Positions 17,711 through 26,160 of a stretch of 64,000 nt of DNA are shown here, one piece after another. This DNA comes from Pseudohalocynthiibacter aestuariivivens. GTDB lineage: Bacteria > Pseudomonadota > Alphaproteobacteria > Rhodobacterales > Rhodobacteraceae. The position numbers and the translations under genes were made by a program. The stretch spans positions 1,178,001 through 1,242,000 of the forward strand of contig NZ_CP049037.1 of NCBI RefSeq assembly GCF_011040495.1, in the 5' to 3' direction. Below the pieces are notes generated by a model, which ran no database searches, was not told the origin of the DNA, and saw only the letters and a list, made by a program, of their open reading frames with translations. How positions within the stretch are numbered: the stretch's first letter is position 1; each line of letters starts with the position of its first letter.

Positions 17711-18283
17711 TTACTCGGCCTTCATGGCCTCGATCGAAATCTCGATGTCAATTTCATCGCTGATATTGGGTGCAAATTTGCCCAAATCGAAATCGGAACG
17801 CTTGATTTCCGCTTCAGCATCGAAACCGGCCCACGCCTTGCCCGCCATGGGGTGTTGACCGGCCTTGTTCAATTCGGCCTCAAGCTGCACGGATTTGGTG
17901 ATGCCGTTGATCGTAAGATCGCCAGTGATGATCGCCTCATCATCGCCTGTCACTTCAATGCCGGTGGATGTGAACGTGACCATGTCCCCTTCGGACGCAC
18001 CAAAGAAATCGTCGGACATGAAATGACCGAACCGCTTTTCCCAGCCGGTAAACAGCGACATCACCGGGATCGAGACCGAAACCGATGAATTCGCCGGGTC
18101 TTCTTGGTCGAACATGATTTCGCCCTCGAACCCGGCGAACATGTTGTAGGTGGTGGAATAGCCGAGGTGGTTATAGCTGAACACAACCTGACTGTGGCTG
18201 GCATCCAGAACGTATTTTTCCGGAGCGGCATATGCCCCCGTGGCAGTCAACGCCAGCGCGGCAGCGAAAAGGGTCGATTTCAT
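17711..18283 (-). CDS. YceI-family periplasmic lipid-binding protein
   Basis: A 190-residue secreted protein. The signal peptide is MKSTLFAAALALTATGAYA. The YceI core follows: YVLDASHSQVVFSYNHLGYS, FGHFMSDDFF and GDLTINGITKSVQLEAEL. The fold is an antiparallel barrel holding a polyprenyl chain. It is convergent with a gene encoding a b561 protein that has its own YceI domain, suggesting related roles. Confidence 0.92.
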   Translation of the reverse strand: MKSTLFAAALALTATGAYAAPEKYVLDASHSQVVFSYNHLGYSTTYNMFAGFEGEIMFDQEDPANSSVSVSIPVMSLFTGWEKRFGHFMSDDFFGASEGDMVTFTSTGIEVTGDDEAIITGDLTINGITKSVQLEAELNKAGQHPMAGKAWAGFDAEAEIKRSDFDLGKFAPNISDEIDIEISIEAMKAE

Positions 18284-18424
18284 CTGTCTCTCTCCATGTT
18301 GAGAATATCATGCAGAGAACTTAGCCTGTGATGCGCGTCAGGCAATTGCCCAGAAGTAAACATCTCGTGTGAATTGGCGAACACTGGCATGCGTTCGCGC
18401 GCAAATCACCCGAGATGTCGCCCA

Positions 18425-18952
18425 TCAGGCCGGGCGCAGACCCCGACCCAGCATCTGACGAAGCGCCATCTTGGTTGCCTCATCCGTCACGCCAATGGCA
18501 AGCAGGCTACGGCCCTGCGCATCGCGCGCAGTCAACAGACCATCACGCAACACGATCTCGGACAGGCTGTCGACGGAATGGACATTGGTCATGCGAACCT
18601 TGCCACGCGTATCGTGGTCGATGATGGTCAACAGGCGGCGTCTGGTGTCGATTTCGATCGTTGGCCCGTCGGCGCGGCGCAACGAGGCAAAGAGTGTTCC
18701 ACCACCAAGTACCAGCGCAGCAGACATGACAACCTTTGCCAATTGCATCGCGGCATCCCCGGGCACCACGGGCACCAGCCAGATACCCACGGCCGCCAGC
18801 ATTGCCGCAACACCCGTGCAGCGATAAACGAATGAGCGCAGCGGCGACTCGTGCTCGGCCTCGAAATGGTGTGACGGGATGGGCGCCTCTTTGCGGGCTG
18901 GCCCTTCGGGCATATAGGTTTGCGGTAATGCACTCTGCGGTAACATGGTCAT
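18425..18952 (-). CDS. Uncharacterised membrane protein
   Basis: A protein of about 175 residues that I do not recognise. It has a proline-rich N-terminus, two hydrophobic helices (about residues 45-65 and 70-92), and a soluble C-terminal half with IEIDTRRRLLTIID, a pattern seen in small membrane proteins with a PH-like tail. The start at 18952 has GAGGCGAG upstream. It stands alone. Confidence 0.65.
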   Translation of the reverse strand: MTMLPQSALPQTYMPEGPARKEAPIPSHHFEAEHESPLRSFVYRCTGVAAMLAAVGIWLVPVVPGDAAMQLAKVVMSAALVLGGGTLFASLRRADGPTIEIDTRRRLLTIIDHDTRGKVRMTNVHSVDSLSEIVLRDGLLTARDAQGRSLLAIGVTDEATKMALRQMLGRGLRPA

Positions 18953-19068
18953 CTTGCTCGCCTCACATTCTGTGATGTTGTTTGGACCACGCTGCCCCAC
19001 GATGACGGCTGAAATTAGGCATAAGATCGGTCATAGTCGGGCCATCGGTCAGGCCGGGCCAGCAGGTC

Positions 19069-19097
19069 TTGCGATACGGCGCAATCCGGCCTATAGG
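19069..19097 (+). promoter_or_regulatory. Promoter of the rpsF-rpsR-rplI operon
   Basis: TTGCGA (19069-19074), a 17-base spacer and TATAGG (19092-19097) make a good sigma-70-type promoter. It leaves a leader of about 105 bases before rpsF. Confidence 0.6.
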
Positions 19098-19154
19098 AGC
19101 CATTCCTTTCGCAAGAATACGTGAACCCGCGCAGTCTCTCGTGGATGGGCCGCG

Positions 19155-19177
19155 AAAGGATCACTGGCCCGTCCTTT
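19155..19177 (+). promoter_or_regulatory. Hairpin in the rpsF leader, possible S6:S18 control site
   Basis: AAAGGA (19155-19160) pairs with TCCTTT (19172-19177) around an 11-base loop containing CCCG. In many bacteria the S6:S18 complex binds a leader hairpin with an exposed CCG to repress its own operon. The match here rests on place and loop content only. Confidence 0.3.
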
Positions 19178-19207
19178 GAAATGCGCCTTGATAGAAGTGG
19201 AATTCGC

Positions 19208-19561
19208 ATGCCCCTTTACGAGCATGTCTTTATCTCGCGCCAGGACCTTTCGTCGGCGCAGGCCGAGGGCCTCATCGAACATTTCGGCACCGTGCTGTCC
19301 GACAACGGCGGCAAACTCGTTGAAAACGAGTACTGGGGCGTCAAGACGATGGCCTACAAGATCAACAAGAACCGCAAGGGCCACTATGCCTATCTGCGCA
19401 CCGACGCCCCTGCGGCGGCCGTGCAAGAAATGGAACGCCTGATGCGCCTGCATGACGATGTGATGCGCGTTCTGACCATCAAGGTCGACGAGCACGCCGA
19501 AGGACCATCGGTCCAGATGCAGAAACGCGACGAGCGCGCCGAGCGCCGTGAGCGCCGCTGA
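19208..19561 (+). CDS. rpsF: 30S ribosomal protein S6
   Basis: A 117-residue S6 protein, MPLYEHVFISRQDLS at the N-terminus and VKTMAYKINKNRKGHYAYL in the core. The start is the ATG matching the family; the frame upstream is leader sequence. First gene of the operon with rpsR and rplI. Confidence 0.97.
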   Translation: MPLYEHVFISRQDLSSAQAEGLIEHFGTVLSDNGGKLVENEYWGVKTMAYKINKNRKGHYAYLRTDAPAAAVQEMERLMRLHDDVMRVLTIKVDEHAEGPSVQMQKRDERAERRERR

Positions 19562-19589
19562 TCAACGTCCAGAGATAAGGAACTAACCC

Positions 19590-19817
19590 ATGGCCGCAAA
19601 ACCATTTTTCCGCCGCCGCAAGGTCTGCCCCTTCTCGGGCGACAATGCACCTGCGATCGACTATAAAGACACACGCCTGCTGCAACGCTATATCAGCGAA
19701 CGCGGCAAGATCGTCCCGTCGCGCATCACCGCCGTTTCGGCCAAGAAGCAACGCGAACTGGCCCGTGCCATCAAGCGCGCCCGCTTCCTCGCCCTGCTGC
19801 CCTACGCAGTGAAGTAA
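19590..19817 (+). CDS. rpsR: 30S ribosomal protein S18
   Basis: A 75-residue S18 protein with [20 protein letters not shown] and [19 protein letters not shown]. It forms a dimer with S6 in the 30S platform. It lies 28 bases after rpsF and 12 before rplI. Confidence 0.98.
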   Translation: MAAKPFFRRRKVCPFSGDNAPAIDYKDTRLLQRYISERGKIVPSRITAVSAKKQRELARAIKRARFLALLPYAVK

Positions 19818-19829
19818 GGAGTACCTGAT

Positions 19830-20462
19830 ATGCAAGTGATCCTTCTCGAACGTGTGGCCAAACTGGGCCAGATGGGCGAAGTCGTGGACGTAAAGCCCGG
19901 TTTCGCACGCAACTATCTGCTGCCTCAGGGCAAGGCGCTGTCGGCTTCCGAGCAGAACATCGCCAGCTTTGAGACGCGCAAGGCGCAACTCGAAGCGGAT
20001 AACCTGGAAACCCGCAAAGAAGCCGAAGCGATGGCCGACAAGCTGAACGATCAAACGTTCATCGTGATTCGCCAAGCTGCCGATTCGGGTGCGCTTTACG
20101 GTTCCGTCTCGACCCGTGACGCAGCCGAGGCAGCGACCGAGGCGGGCTTCACGCTCGACCGCAAGCAGGTCGCACTGTCCAGCCCGATCAAGGAACTGGG
20201 TCTGCATGACGTCATCGTGACGCTGCACCCCGAGGTCCAAGCCACGATCGTCCTGAACGTTGCCCGTTCGCCCGAAGAGGCCGAACTGCAAGCGTCCGGC
20301 AAATCGATCCAAGAGATGGCAGCCGAAGAAGAAGCAGCGGCCGACTATGAGATCGCCGAGCTTTTTGACGATATTGGTGCCGCCGCGTCCGACGACGACG
20401 ATCTGGCCGAAACTGTCGACGAAGTGCTGCCCGAAGGTGGCGAGGACGACGAGACTGCCTGA
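19830..20462 (+). CDS. rplI: 50S ribosomal protein L9
   Basis: A 210-residue L9: [20 protein letters not shown], then [14 protein letters not shown]. It is longer than the usual 150 residues, with an acidic C-terminal tail rich in Asp and Glu (about residues 155-210), a feature common in Rhodobacterales L9. The operon ends at a strong terminator just after it. Confidence 0.97.
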   Translation: MQVILLERVAKLGQMGEVVDVKPGFARNYLLPQGKALSASEQNIASFETRKAQLEADNLETRKEAEAMADKLNDQTFIVIRQAADSGALYGSVSTRDAAEAATEAGFTLDRKQVALSSPIKELGLHDVIVTLHPEVQATIVLNVARSPEEAELQASGKSIQEMAAEEEAAADYEIAELFDDIGAAASDDDDLAETVDEVLPEGGEDDETA

Positions 20463-20485
20463 TCCGGCGCCTCTCGAAGAATTGC

Positions 20486-20517
20486 AAAAGGCCGCGCAGG
20501 AGACTGCGCGGCCTTTT
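20486..20517 (+). terminator. Intrinsic terminator of the rpsF-rpsR-rplI operon
   Basis: A perfect 14-bp stem (20486-20499 with 20504-20517), loop GAGA, ending in TTTTCTT on the plus strand. On the minus strand it can also end the MipA gene transcript. Confidence 0.9.
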
Positions 20518-20560
20518 CTTATGTCGGTGCTGGCAAACGTCTATGCCGCAGCCAATGGCT

Positions 20561-21376
20561 TTAGAAGCTGTAGTTCAGAAAGAACCCCGCCGAACCCTGA
20601 TTGCTTGATCCGCGCTCGGACACGATCGTCGATTTACCGACATCCCCGACCAACCGATCATATCCGGCAAATCCAATCACTGAAACATGATCGTTCACCG
20701 GTACCACTGTCGTGGCGTGCAGACCGATCGAATTGATCCCGCCGCCCGCGTCAAAGGCGGTGATGCCCGACGCCGCAGATTGGATCGCATTCACGTCAAA
20801 GAACGCGCTGTTGTAGTCATCGTCACCGAACGACAATTCGGGACCGAAGCTGAAGAACATCGGCGCACCGAACGCCGTGGTTCGACCGTTCGCCTTTAAC
20901 TCGGCGCTGCCGTGCAATCCATCATGGCCGCCATCGACCGCCTGCCTCAATTCAAATCTGGCAGTATAGCGCGGTCCACCAAGGGCGACGAAACCGCCCA
21001 GCTCCACCGTGCCATCCACATCACCCAATCCCAGCAGTTCAGTTGACCCGCCTCCGCCCCACAGTCCAAAAGGGCTGCCATCCAGTTCCTGATCACGCCC
21101 CCAGTCATAGGACACGATGCCCCCGACGCGGATCGGGCCGCCGGAGATGAACGCATAGCGCAGCCCGAACGGTGAGGCCTCAAAACGGTCTCCGTAACTC
21201 ACGCGGAAACCGGGAACCGCGCTGAGCTGATAGTCGTCATCGCCAAGGTAGTACGGAGCCGCGATCATCCCGGCACTGAGGGTGAATTTCCAACCATCCT
21301 CGTTCGGCATCTCCTGCGAATTAGCCTGCTCAGCAAGCAACGCGGCGCAGGCCACGAATGGCAAAATAAGTCTCAT
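20561..21376 (-). CDS. MipA/OmpV-family outer membrane protein
   Basis: A 271-residue secreted beta-barrel protein. A signal peptide (about residues 1-20) is followed by WKFTLSAGMIAAPYYLGDDD, FRVSYGDRFEASPFGLRYA, and a terminal aromatic residue in GFFLNYSF, as expected for outer membrane insertion. MipA-type proteins scaffold murein enzymes or form porin-like barrels; the role here is not known. Convergent with rplI. Confidence 0.82.
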   Translation of the reverse strand: MRLILPFVACAALLAEQANSQEMPNEDGWKFTLSAGMIAAPYYLGDDDYQLSAVPGFRVSYGDRFEASPFGLRYAFISGGPIRVGGIVSYDWGRDQELDGSPFGLWGGGGSTELLGLGDVDGTVELGGFVALGGPRYTARFELRQAVDGGHDGLHGSAELKANGRTTAFGAPMFFSFGPELSFGDDDYNSAFFDVNAIQSAASGITAFDAGGGINSIGLHATTVVPVNDHVSVIGFAGYDRLVGDVGKSTIVSERGSSNQGSAGFFLNYSF

Positions 21377-21488
21377 CTAGGTGTCGTCCTGTATCTGTAT
21401 TTTTTTATTTTTCCCTGCCTTACGTTATCATACGCGCAGGTTGAAGGGCGTTGGTGAATTTCGCCTTATGGCGATGCTCCATGTCTGC

Positions 21489-22199
21489 TCAGTCGCAGAA
21501 TTGCGACCACAGTTCATACTGGGGTCCCTCAATGTAAAAGCTGTTCGATTGCCCATCCGGCGCTTTGCCCGACAGATGGTCATTCAGGTATTTCCGTTGC
21601 TCTGCCAGTGTTCTGATCGGTCCTCGGCGACTTGTTTGCCGGTCCATCTCTTGCTGCAGCGTGCGGTAAGTCAGCGATGGATACTCTACCCGCAGAGACT
21701 GGCAGATGTTTTGGTCCTTTACCGCCGCTTGCACGGCCTGACCGGCCTCTAATTCCAAGATATTCACGACATGACCCATTTTCGTGCCCAACCCGCGAAC
21801 CCGGAAGGTCAGCGGTTTGTTCAATTCGAAAATACGAGTCCGCGCGTCTGGTCCAAACAGGTTTTCCTCGCCCTGCCAGACGTCTCCGGCGGCAAAGCGC
21901 AACCGGAACACCCCCGGCGGGACAAGAACCTTGAAGAAATCGCCACCCTCAATATAGGCGGCCAGCGCGTCCTTGCCGGTTTCGTCATCTACCAAGGTCA
22001 GAAAATAGTCCTGCCCCGCGGGCGTCTTGACCTGAAGCGGAAATACGGCAGGTAATCCGGTGCGATTCCACATCAGGCCGGTGCTTCGGGCGGTCGGGGC
22101 CGCACCGTGCTCTGCGGCCATCACAAGTATCGGCGTGGCGCAGAGCAAAAGTGCCAACATGAAAACAGTCAGCCTTATGCTACCGATCTTTTCCGGCAC
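21489..22199 (-). CDS. Secreted protein of unknown function
   Basis: A 236-residue protein with a signal peptide ending near ILVMAAEHG. The remainder looks like beta-sandwich: YFLTLVDDETGKDALAAYIEGG followed by FFKVLVPPGVFRLRFAAGD. Two Cys remain in the C-terminal third (NICQSL and the final FCD), possibly a disulfide. The reading frame opens with GTG at 22199; an ATG 13 codons later would cut the signal peptide short. I do not recognise the family. Confidence 0.7.
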   Translation of the reverse strand: MPEKIGSIRLTVFMLALLLCATPILVMAAEHGAAPTARSTGLMWNRTGLPAVFPLQVKTPAGQDYFLTLVDDETGKDALAAYIEGGDFFKVLVPPGVFRLRFAAGDVWQGEENLFGPDARTRIFELNKPLTFRVRGLGTKMGHVVNILELEAGQAVQAAVKDQNICQSLRVEYPSLTYRTLQQEMDRQTSRRGPIRTLAEQRKYLNDHLSGKAPDGQSNSFYIEGPQYELWSQFCD

Positions 22200-22315
22200 A
22201 CCGAATTCCCCCTCGAAGGACCAAGCCCAAGATGAGGGGGATATAGCGCCCTGATGCCCGGTTTCAATTCTGGTGCACGCCTGTTACGTCCACCTGAACG
22301 CATCCCGGAAGGTCG

Positions 22316-22576
22316 TTACGACATACCCAGTGCCTCTTTGTACATCTCCAGCACTGCCTCTTCTTCAGCGATGTCGTCCTTGTCACGCTTGCGCAGCGCC
22401 ACCACCTTGCGCAGTACCTTGGTGTCGTAGCCGCGCGACTTGGCTTCTGCCATCACTTCTTTTTGCTGCTCGGCAAGGTCTTTTTTCTCGGCCTCCAGCC
22501 GTTCGAACCGTTCGATGAACTGACGCAGTTCATCAGCGGTCACGCGGTAGGTGCTGTCGGAAACGCTGTCGTTCAT
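22316..22576 (-). CDS. gapR: GapR nucleoid-associated protein (DUF2312)
   Basis: An 86-residue alphaproteobacterial protein. The coiled coil ELRQFIERFERLEAEKKDL and RGYDTKVLRKVVALRKRDKD are hallmarks. In Caulobacter GapR encircles overtwisted, AT-rich DNA and supports replication. The start MNDSVSDSTYRV fits; upstream codons are not conserved family sequence. Confidence 0.95.
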   Translation of the reverse strand: MNDSVSDSTYRVTADELRQFIERFERLEAEKKDLAEQQKEVMAEAKSRGYDTKVLRKVVALRKRDKDDIAEEEAVLEMYKEALGMS

Positions 22577-22780
22577 ATTCTGTCTCTCTGCCTGATAACT
22601 GGACCCCGTGAGTAGCGCGCACCAGCCCCTCCCGCAAGGGTCGAGCAGCATGCGCGCAGCTCAAAACTGGACCAAAACCCACTCGCATCACGAGAGGCGT
22701 GCGGCAAATCTTTACTTCAAATCAAATGCAAAACGCTTTAGGCGCAGAGCAGACAGACTGACCCGAGAGGAGCGCGCGAA

Positions 22781-22996
22781 ATGGACATTGTAATCTGGTC
22801 AGGTGCGGCTGTGTCGTTGGCCGGGCTTGCAGGGCTTGTCTGGTGCATCGTCCGGGTCTGGAGGGCACGCAAGGCAGGGCTGGGAGACGCGGAAATGCGG
22901 GCAGTTCTGCAAGGTGTCGTGCCGCTCAATTCTGCTGCACTCTTCTTGTCGGTGATAGGGTTGATGATGGTGGTCATTGGTATTCTTCTCGGCTGA
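22781..22996 (+). CDS. Small two-helix membrane protein
   Basis: A 71-residue protein with two hydrophobic helices (about residues 4-25 and 48-70) separated by a basic loop (RVWRARKAGLGDAEMR). A strong ribosome site GAGAGGAG precedes the ATG. It ends five bases from the convergent beta-oxidation gene. Function unknown. Confidence 0.7.
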   Translation: MDIVIWSGAAVSLAGLAGLVWCIVRVWRARKAGLGDAEMRAVLQGVVPLNSAALFLSVIGLMMVVIGILLG

Positions 22997-23001
22997 TCGC
23001 G

Positions 23002-25113
23002 TCAGACCCGACCGAAAAACCCAACGCCATTCTTGACCATATCCAACACCCCGTCCTGAGGTTGCCACACATGAGGGGCGGCATCCTGAAGGGATTTCAT
23101 CACCTGCAGGATGGGAAACAGACCCTTTATATCGGCTTGTATCAGCAGCCCCCCTCGCCTGCGGTCAATGCCGCTTCCCTTTACCAGCACAACGTCAATA
23201 TCGCTCGCTCTCAGAGCGACACCCCGCGCCAAAAGACGTTCCGCCTCGTTTACGATCGCTGCCTCCAGCGCCGCTCCGGGGTCCACTGCGCCGAGGTCGG
23301 CATCTGGCGTTGCGCCCAGACCTTGGATGCGCGACATGAGTGCCGAATTCCTCTGTGCGGTGCCTGCCTCGTAGATGTAAAATCCGCGACCCGCACGGCG
23401 TCCGCTATGACCATCCCTTGCCAGACGACGGACCGGGCTATGCTCGGACAGCGGCGGTGCCCCTCGCGCTGCGGCGAGATGATCCAACCGCGCTGCGGCA
23501 ACGGCAAGCCCCTCGACATCCATCTGACGAAATGGGCCGATCGCATAGCCCAGCTTTTCCGCGGCGATGTCGATGTCATATGGGCTGTGCCCGGCCTCGG
23601 CCAACGCCAGCGCCGCCGACCAAAGCGCCCAGTCCAGATTATGCCCGATCATCCCCGGAAAGATGCCCGCGCGGATCACTGTCTTGCGTGCCTTTCTCAG
23701 GGCCTGCACCACGGTTGCAATCGCGTCGGGTTGTGCATCGCTGCCAAATGCAACCTCGGCAAGCGGTGCACTATGAGCCGGAGCATAAAGGCGCGCCCAA
23801 TATTGTGGGCCGTCAGCTTCCGGGTGCAGCATGTCCGCCTCCCCTAACCGCACGCGGATCGGATCGCCTGCAAGCGTCGGCCCTGCGCCGCCAAGTTCGA
23901 ACACCAAAGGCATATCCGGATCCGATGCGTTCTCATCCGGCAAGTGAAGTCGCCCAAGACGGGCATCACGCGCAGCAGCATCCATACGTCCGCGCCCTAC
24001 GGCACCATCATAAATTTCGGCCACGCGATCACGAATTGTCGGCGCATCAGCCGGTCGTGGCGGGCGCAAATGTACAACCCAACCGACATCAAGCGCCATG
24101 ATCGTCGTCTCGACAAAGGCACCACGCCTGCCAGTCACGATCACATCGCGCAACTGTCGTGCAGTGCCGGGTGGAGAGAGCGCCACCGTCGCGGCACGAC
24201 GTTCCGCCATCAGCATATGACGCGCCGCGCGCGCTGCCGGGGCCATCCGGGCTTCTTCGAACAGGGCCACTTCCAACGCCATACCCTGTTCGAATGGTAA
24301 CAGCAGCGCCGCCTCAACCGCGCGCACGATGCCTGCCTCGGCGCTGTCCTCGGCAAATCCTTTCGCTGCAATTTCGGCGGTAGACCGAAGATAGGCACCG
24401 GGGTCGGTCAACCCAATACGTAGATCGCCGGACCGCACCGGGGGACCAGCATCGGCCAGTTTGATCGCCATTTCGGACGCCGCCGCAACCACGCCCTGCG
24501 TCTCGATCCGGCCAAAGACACGTTTCAGCCCCGGATCGCGCACAGACACCGGGCGCCCCGACAGCATCAACGCCAATGAGACCTGCGCGCCCACAAATCG
24601 CGGCAGGCGTTGCGTCGCGCCACCAGCGGGCACAAGGCCCAGCTTCACCTCAGGGAGGCCGACGCGCGCCTCTGCGTGCGCAACACGTCCATGCGCCGCC
24701 AAGGCCAATGCAAATCCAGCCCCCAGCGCGACCCCCTCGATGGCCGCCACGACCGGTTTGGCGCTGGCTTCGATCTCTTCGGCCAACACATCGACCCATG
24801 GCGCAGAGAGTGGCGCACCATACTCCGTCACATTGACACCGGCGGAAAATATCCCGCTCTCACCGCGTAGAACCATGGCCCGCACGTCCGGGTCCGCCTG
24901 CGCGGCAACGAGGGCTTCGCTCAGCCGGGTCCGCACGCCGGGATCGAGCGCACCGCCGGTACCTCCAGCAAGGGTGATGACACGAACACCGGGGTGGTGC
25001 TTGTCCTGATCCTCTGAGATTTCCAGATCCTGCCCCGACACCTTCACCTCTTCACTCTGGTCGTATTTTGCGACCTTTGCCGCATTTAGCACCAAAGCCC
25101 TGCGCACTGGCAA
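23002..25113 (-). CDS. Degenerate FadB/FadJ-like beta-oxidation multienzyme
   Basis: About 703 residues in the FadB order: crotonase domain (about 45-230), linker, then 3-hydroxyacyl-CoA dehydrogenase domains (about 320-700). Key residues are missing. The first hydratase Glu is Ala135 (GAGFALA where GGGxE is usual), though Glu155 in GLPEVKLGL remains. The NAD motif GxGxxG reads TGRRGA (327-332), with Arg350 where the ribose-binding acidic residue belongs. The dehydrogenase catalytic His appears as Arg441 (ARLYAPAHS). The frame is intact over 2.1 kb. No ATG exists near the N-terminus; the start is TTG 25113 or a later GTG. Probably a pseudoenzyme or one with altered chemistry. Confidence 0.75.
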   Translation of the reverse strand: MPVRRALVLNAAKVAKYDQSEEVKVSGQDLEISEDQDKHHPGVRVITLAGGTGGALDPGVRTRLSEALVAAQADPDVRAMVLRGESGIFSAGVNVTEYGAPLSAPWVDVLAEEIEASAKPVVAAIEGVALGAGFALALAAHGRVAHAEARVGLPEVKLGLVPAGGATQRLPRFVGAQVSLALMLSGRPVSVRDPGLKRVFGRIETQGVVAAASEMAIKLADAGPPVRSGDLRIGLTDPGAYLRSTAEIAAKGFAEDSAEAGIVRAVEAALLLPFEQGMALEVALFEEARMAPAARAARHMLMAERRAATVALSPPGTARQLRDVIVTGRRGAFVETTIMALDVGWVVHLRPPRPADAPTIRDRVAEIYDGAVGRGRMDAAARDARLGRLHLPDENASDPDMPLVFELGGAGPTLAGDPIRVRLGEADMLHPEADGPQYWARLYAPAHSAPLAEVAFGSDAQPDAIATVVQALRKARKTVIRAGIFPGMIGHNLDWALWSAALALAEAGHSPYDIDIAAEKLGYAIGPFRQMDVEGLAVAAARLDHLAAARGAPPLSEHSPVRRLARDGHSGRRAGRGFYIYEAGTAQRNSALMSRIQGLGATPDADLGAVDPGAALEAAIVNEAERLLARGVALRASDIDVVLVKGSGIDRRRGGLLIQADIKGLFPILQVMKSLQDAAPHVWQPQDGVLDMVKNGVGFFGRV

Positions 25114-25226
25114 GGGCCTGAACCGATACCGCGCGGTTCGAACGGCGGGGCTGCGCGCAATCGTCCGCTTGTCAGGGCTGGCCCTGCGCGGTTATCCTTC
25201 GGCAAACCAGAGGAGTACGATCACCC

Positions 25227-26090
25227 GTGTCCCCCGAAATCACCGCCTTTTTTGATCCGGCCACCAATACGATTTCTTATGTGGTACGCGACCCTGCGGG
25301 CAGCGCCTGCGCCGTGATCGACCCGGTGCTGGATTTCGACTATGCGTCGGGACGGACCGATACCACTTCTGCCGACCGGATAATTGCCCATATTCAGGCC
25401 AATAAACTTGAAGTGCACTGGCTGTTGGAGACACATGTGCATGCCGACCACCTGTCGGCTGCACCCTACATTCAGGATCGCATTGGCGGCAAGATCGGTA
25501 TCGGTGCAAATATCCGGATGGTTCAGGAAACCTTTGGCAAGGTATTCAACGAAGGCACGGAGTTTCAGCGCGACGGTTCGCAATTTGATCGGCTGTTTTC
25601 CGATGGCGACAGCCTGCATATTGGTCAGATGCGTGGTGATGTTCTACACACGCCCGGCCATACGCCCGCCTGCCTGACCTATGTGATCGGCGATGCAGCT
25701 TTCGTAGGTGATACACTCTTCATGCCCGATTTCGGCACGGCGCGTTGTGATTTTCCGGGCGGTTCTTCTGCACAACTATACAGCTCGATCCACCGAATAC
25801 TCAGCCTTCCGGATAATACGCGTATCTTTGTCGGGCATGATTACAAGGCGCCCGGACGCGAAGAATTCGCCTGGGAGAGTACGGTTGGCGAGCAAAAAGC
25901 GCGCAACGTCCATGTCGGCGGCGGCGTCGCAGAAGCTGACTTTACCGCCATGCGAGACGCGCGTGATGCGCAGTTGGCCATGCCCCGGCTGATCATTCCG
26001 TCGCTTCAGGTCAACATGCGCGCAGGACAAATGCCCCCCGAAGACGAGAGCGGCAACGTGTTCCTCAAGGTGCCGATCAACAAACTTTGA
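25227..26090 (+). CDS. Metallo-beta-lactamase-fold hydrolase (ETHE1/Blh-like)
   Basis: A 287-residue MBL-fold protein. Metal ligands are seen in ETHVHADHLSA, DVLHTPGHTPACL, FVGDTLFM and FVGHDYKAPGRE. The arrangement is close to persulfide dioxygenases (ETHE1/SdoA) and Blh proteins, which oxidise glutathione persulfide with a single iron. It begins at GTG with GAGGAG upstream. It is divergent from the FadB-like gene. Substrate not proven. Confidence 0.82.
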   Translation: MSPEITAFFDPATNTISYVVRDPAGSACAVIDPVLDFDYASGRTDTTSADRIIAHIQANKLEVHWLLETHVHADHLSAAPYIQDRIGGKIGIGANIRMVQETFGKVFNEGTEFQRDGSQFDRLFSDGDSLHIGQMRGDVLHTPGHTPACLTYVIGDAAFVGDTLFMPDFGTARCDFPGGSSAQLYSSIHRILSLPDNTRIFVGHDYKAPGREEFAWESTVGEQKARNVHVGGGVAEADFTAMRDARDAQLAMPRLIIPSLQVNMRAGQMPPEDESGNVFLKVPINKL

Positions 26091-26160
26091 CTCAAGAGGT
26101 AATGGCAAACCTCAACCAAAGCCGACCCATGGCCGATGCGCGCCGCAGGCCTCGTGCAGG

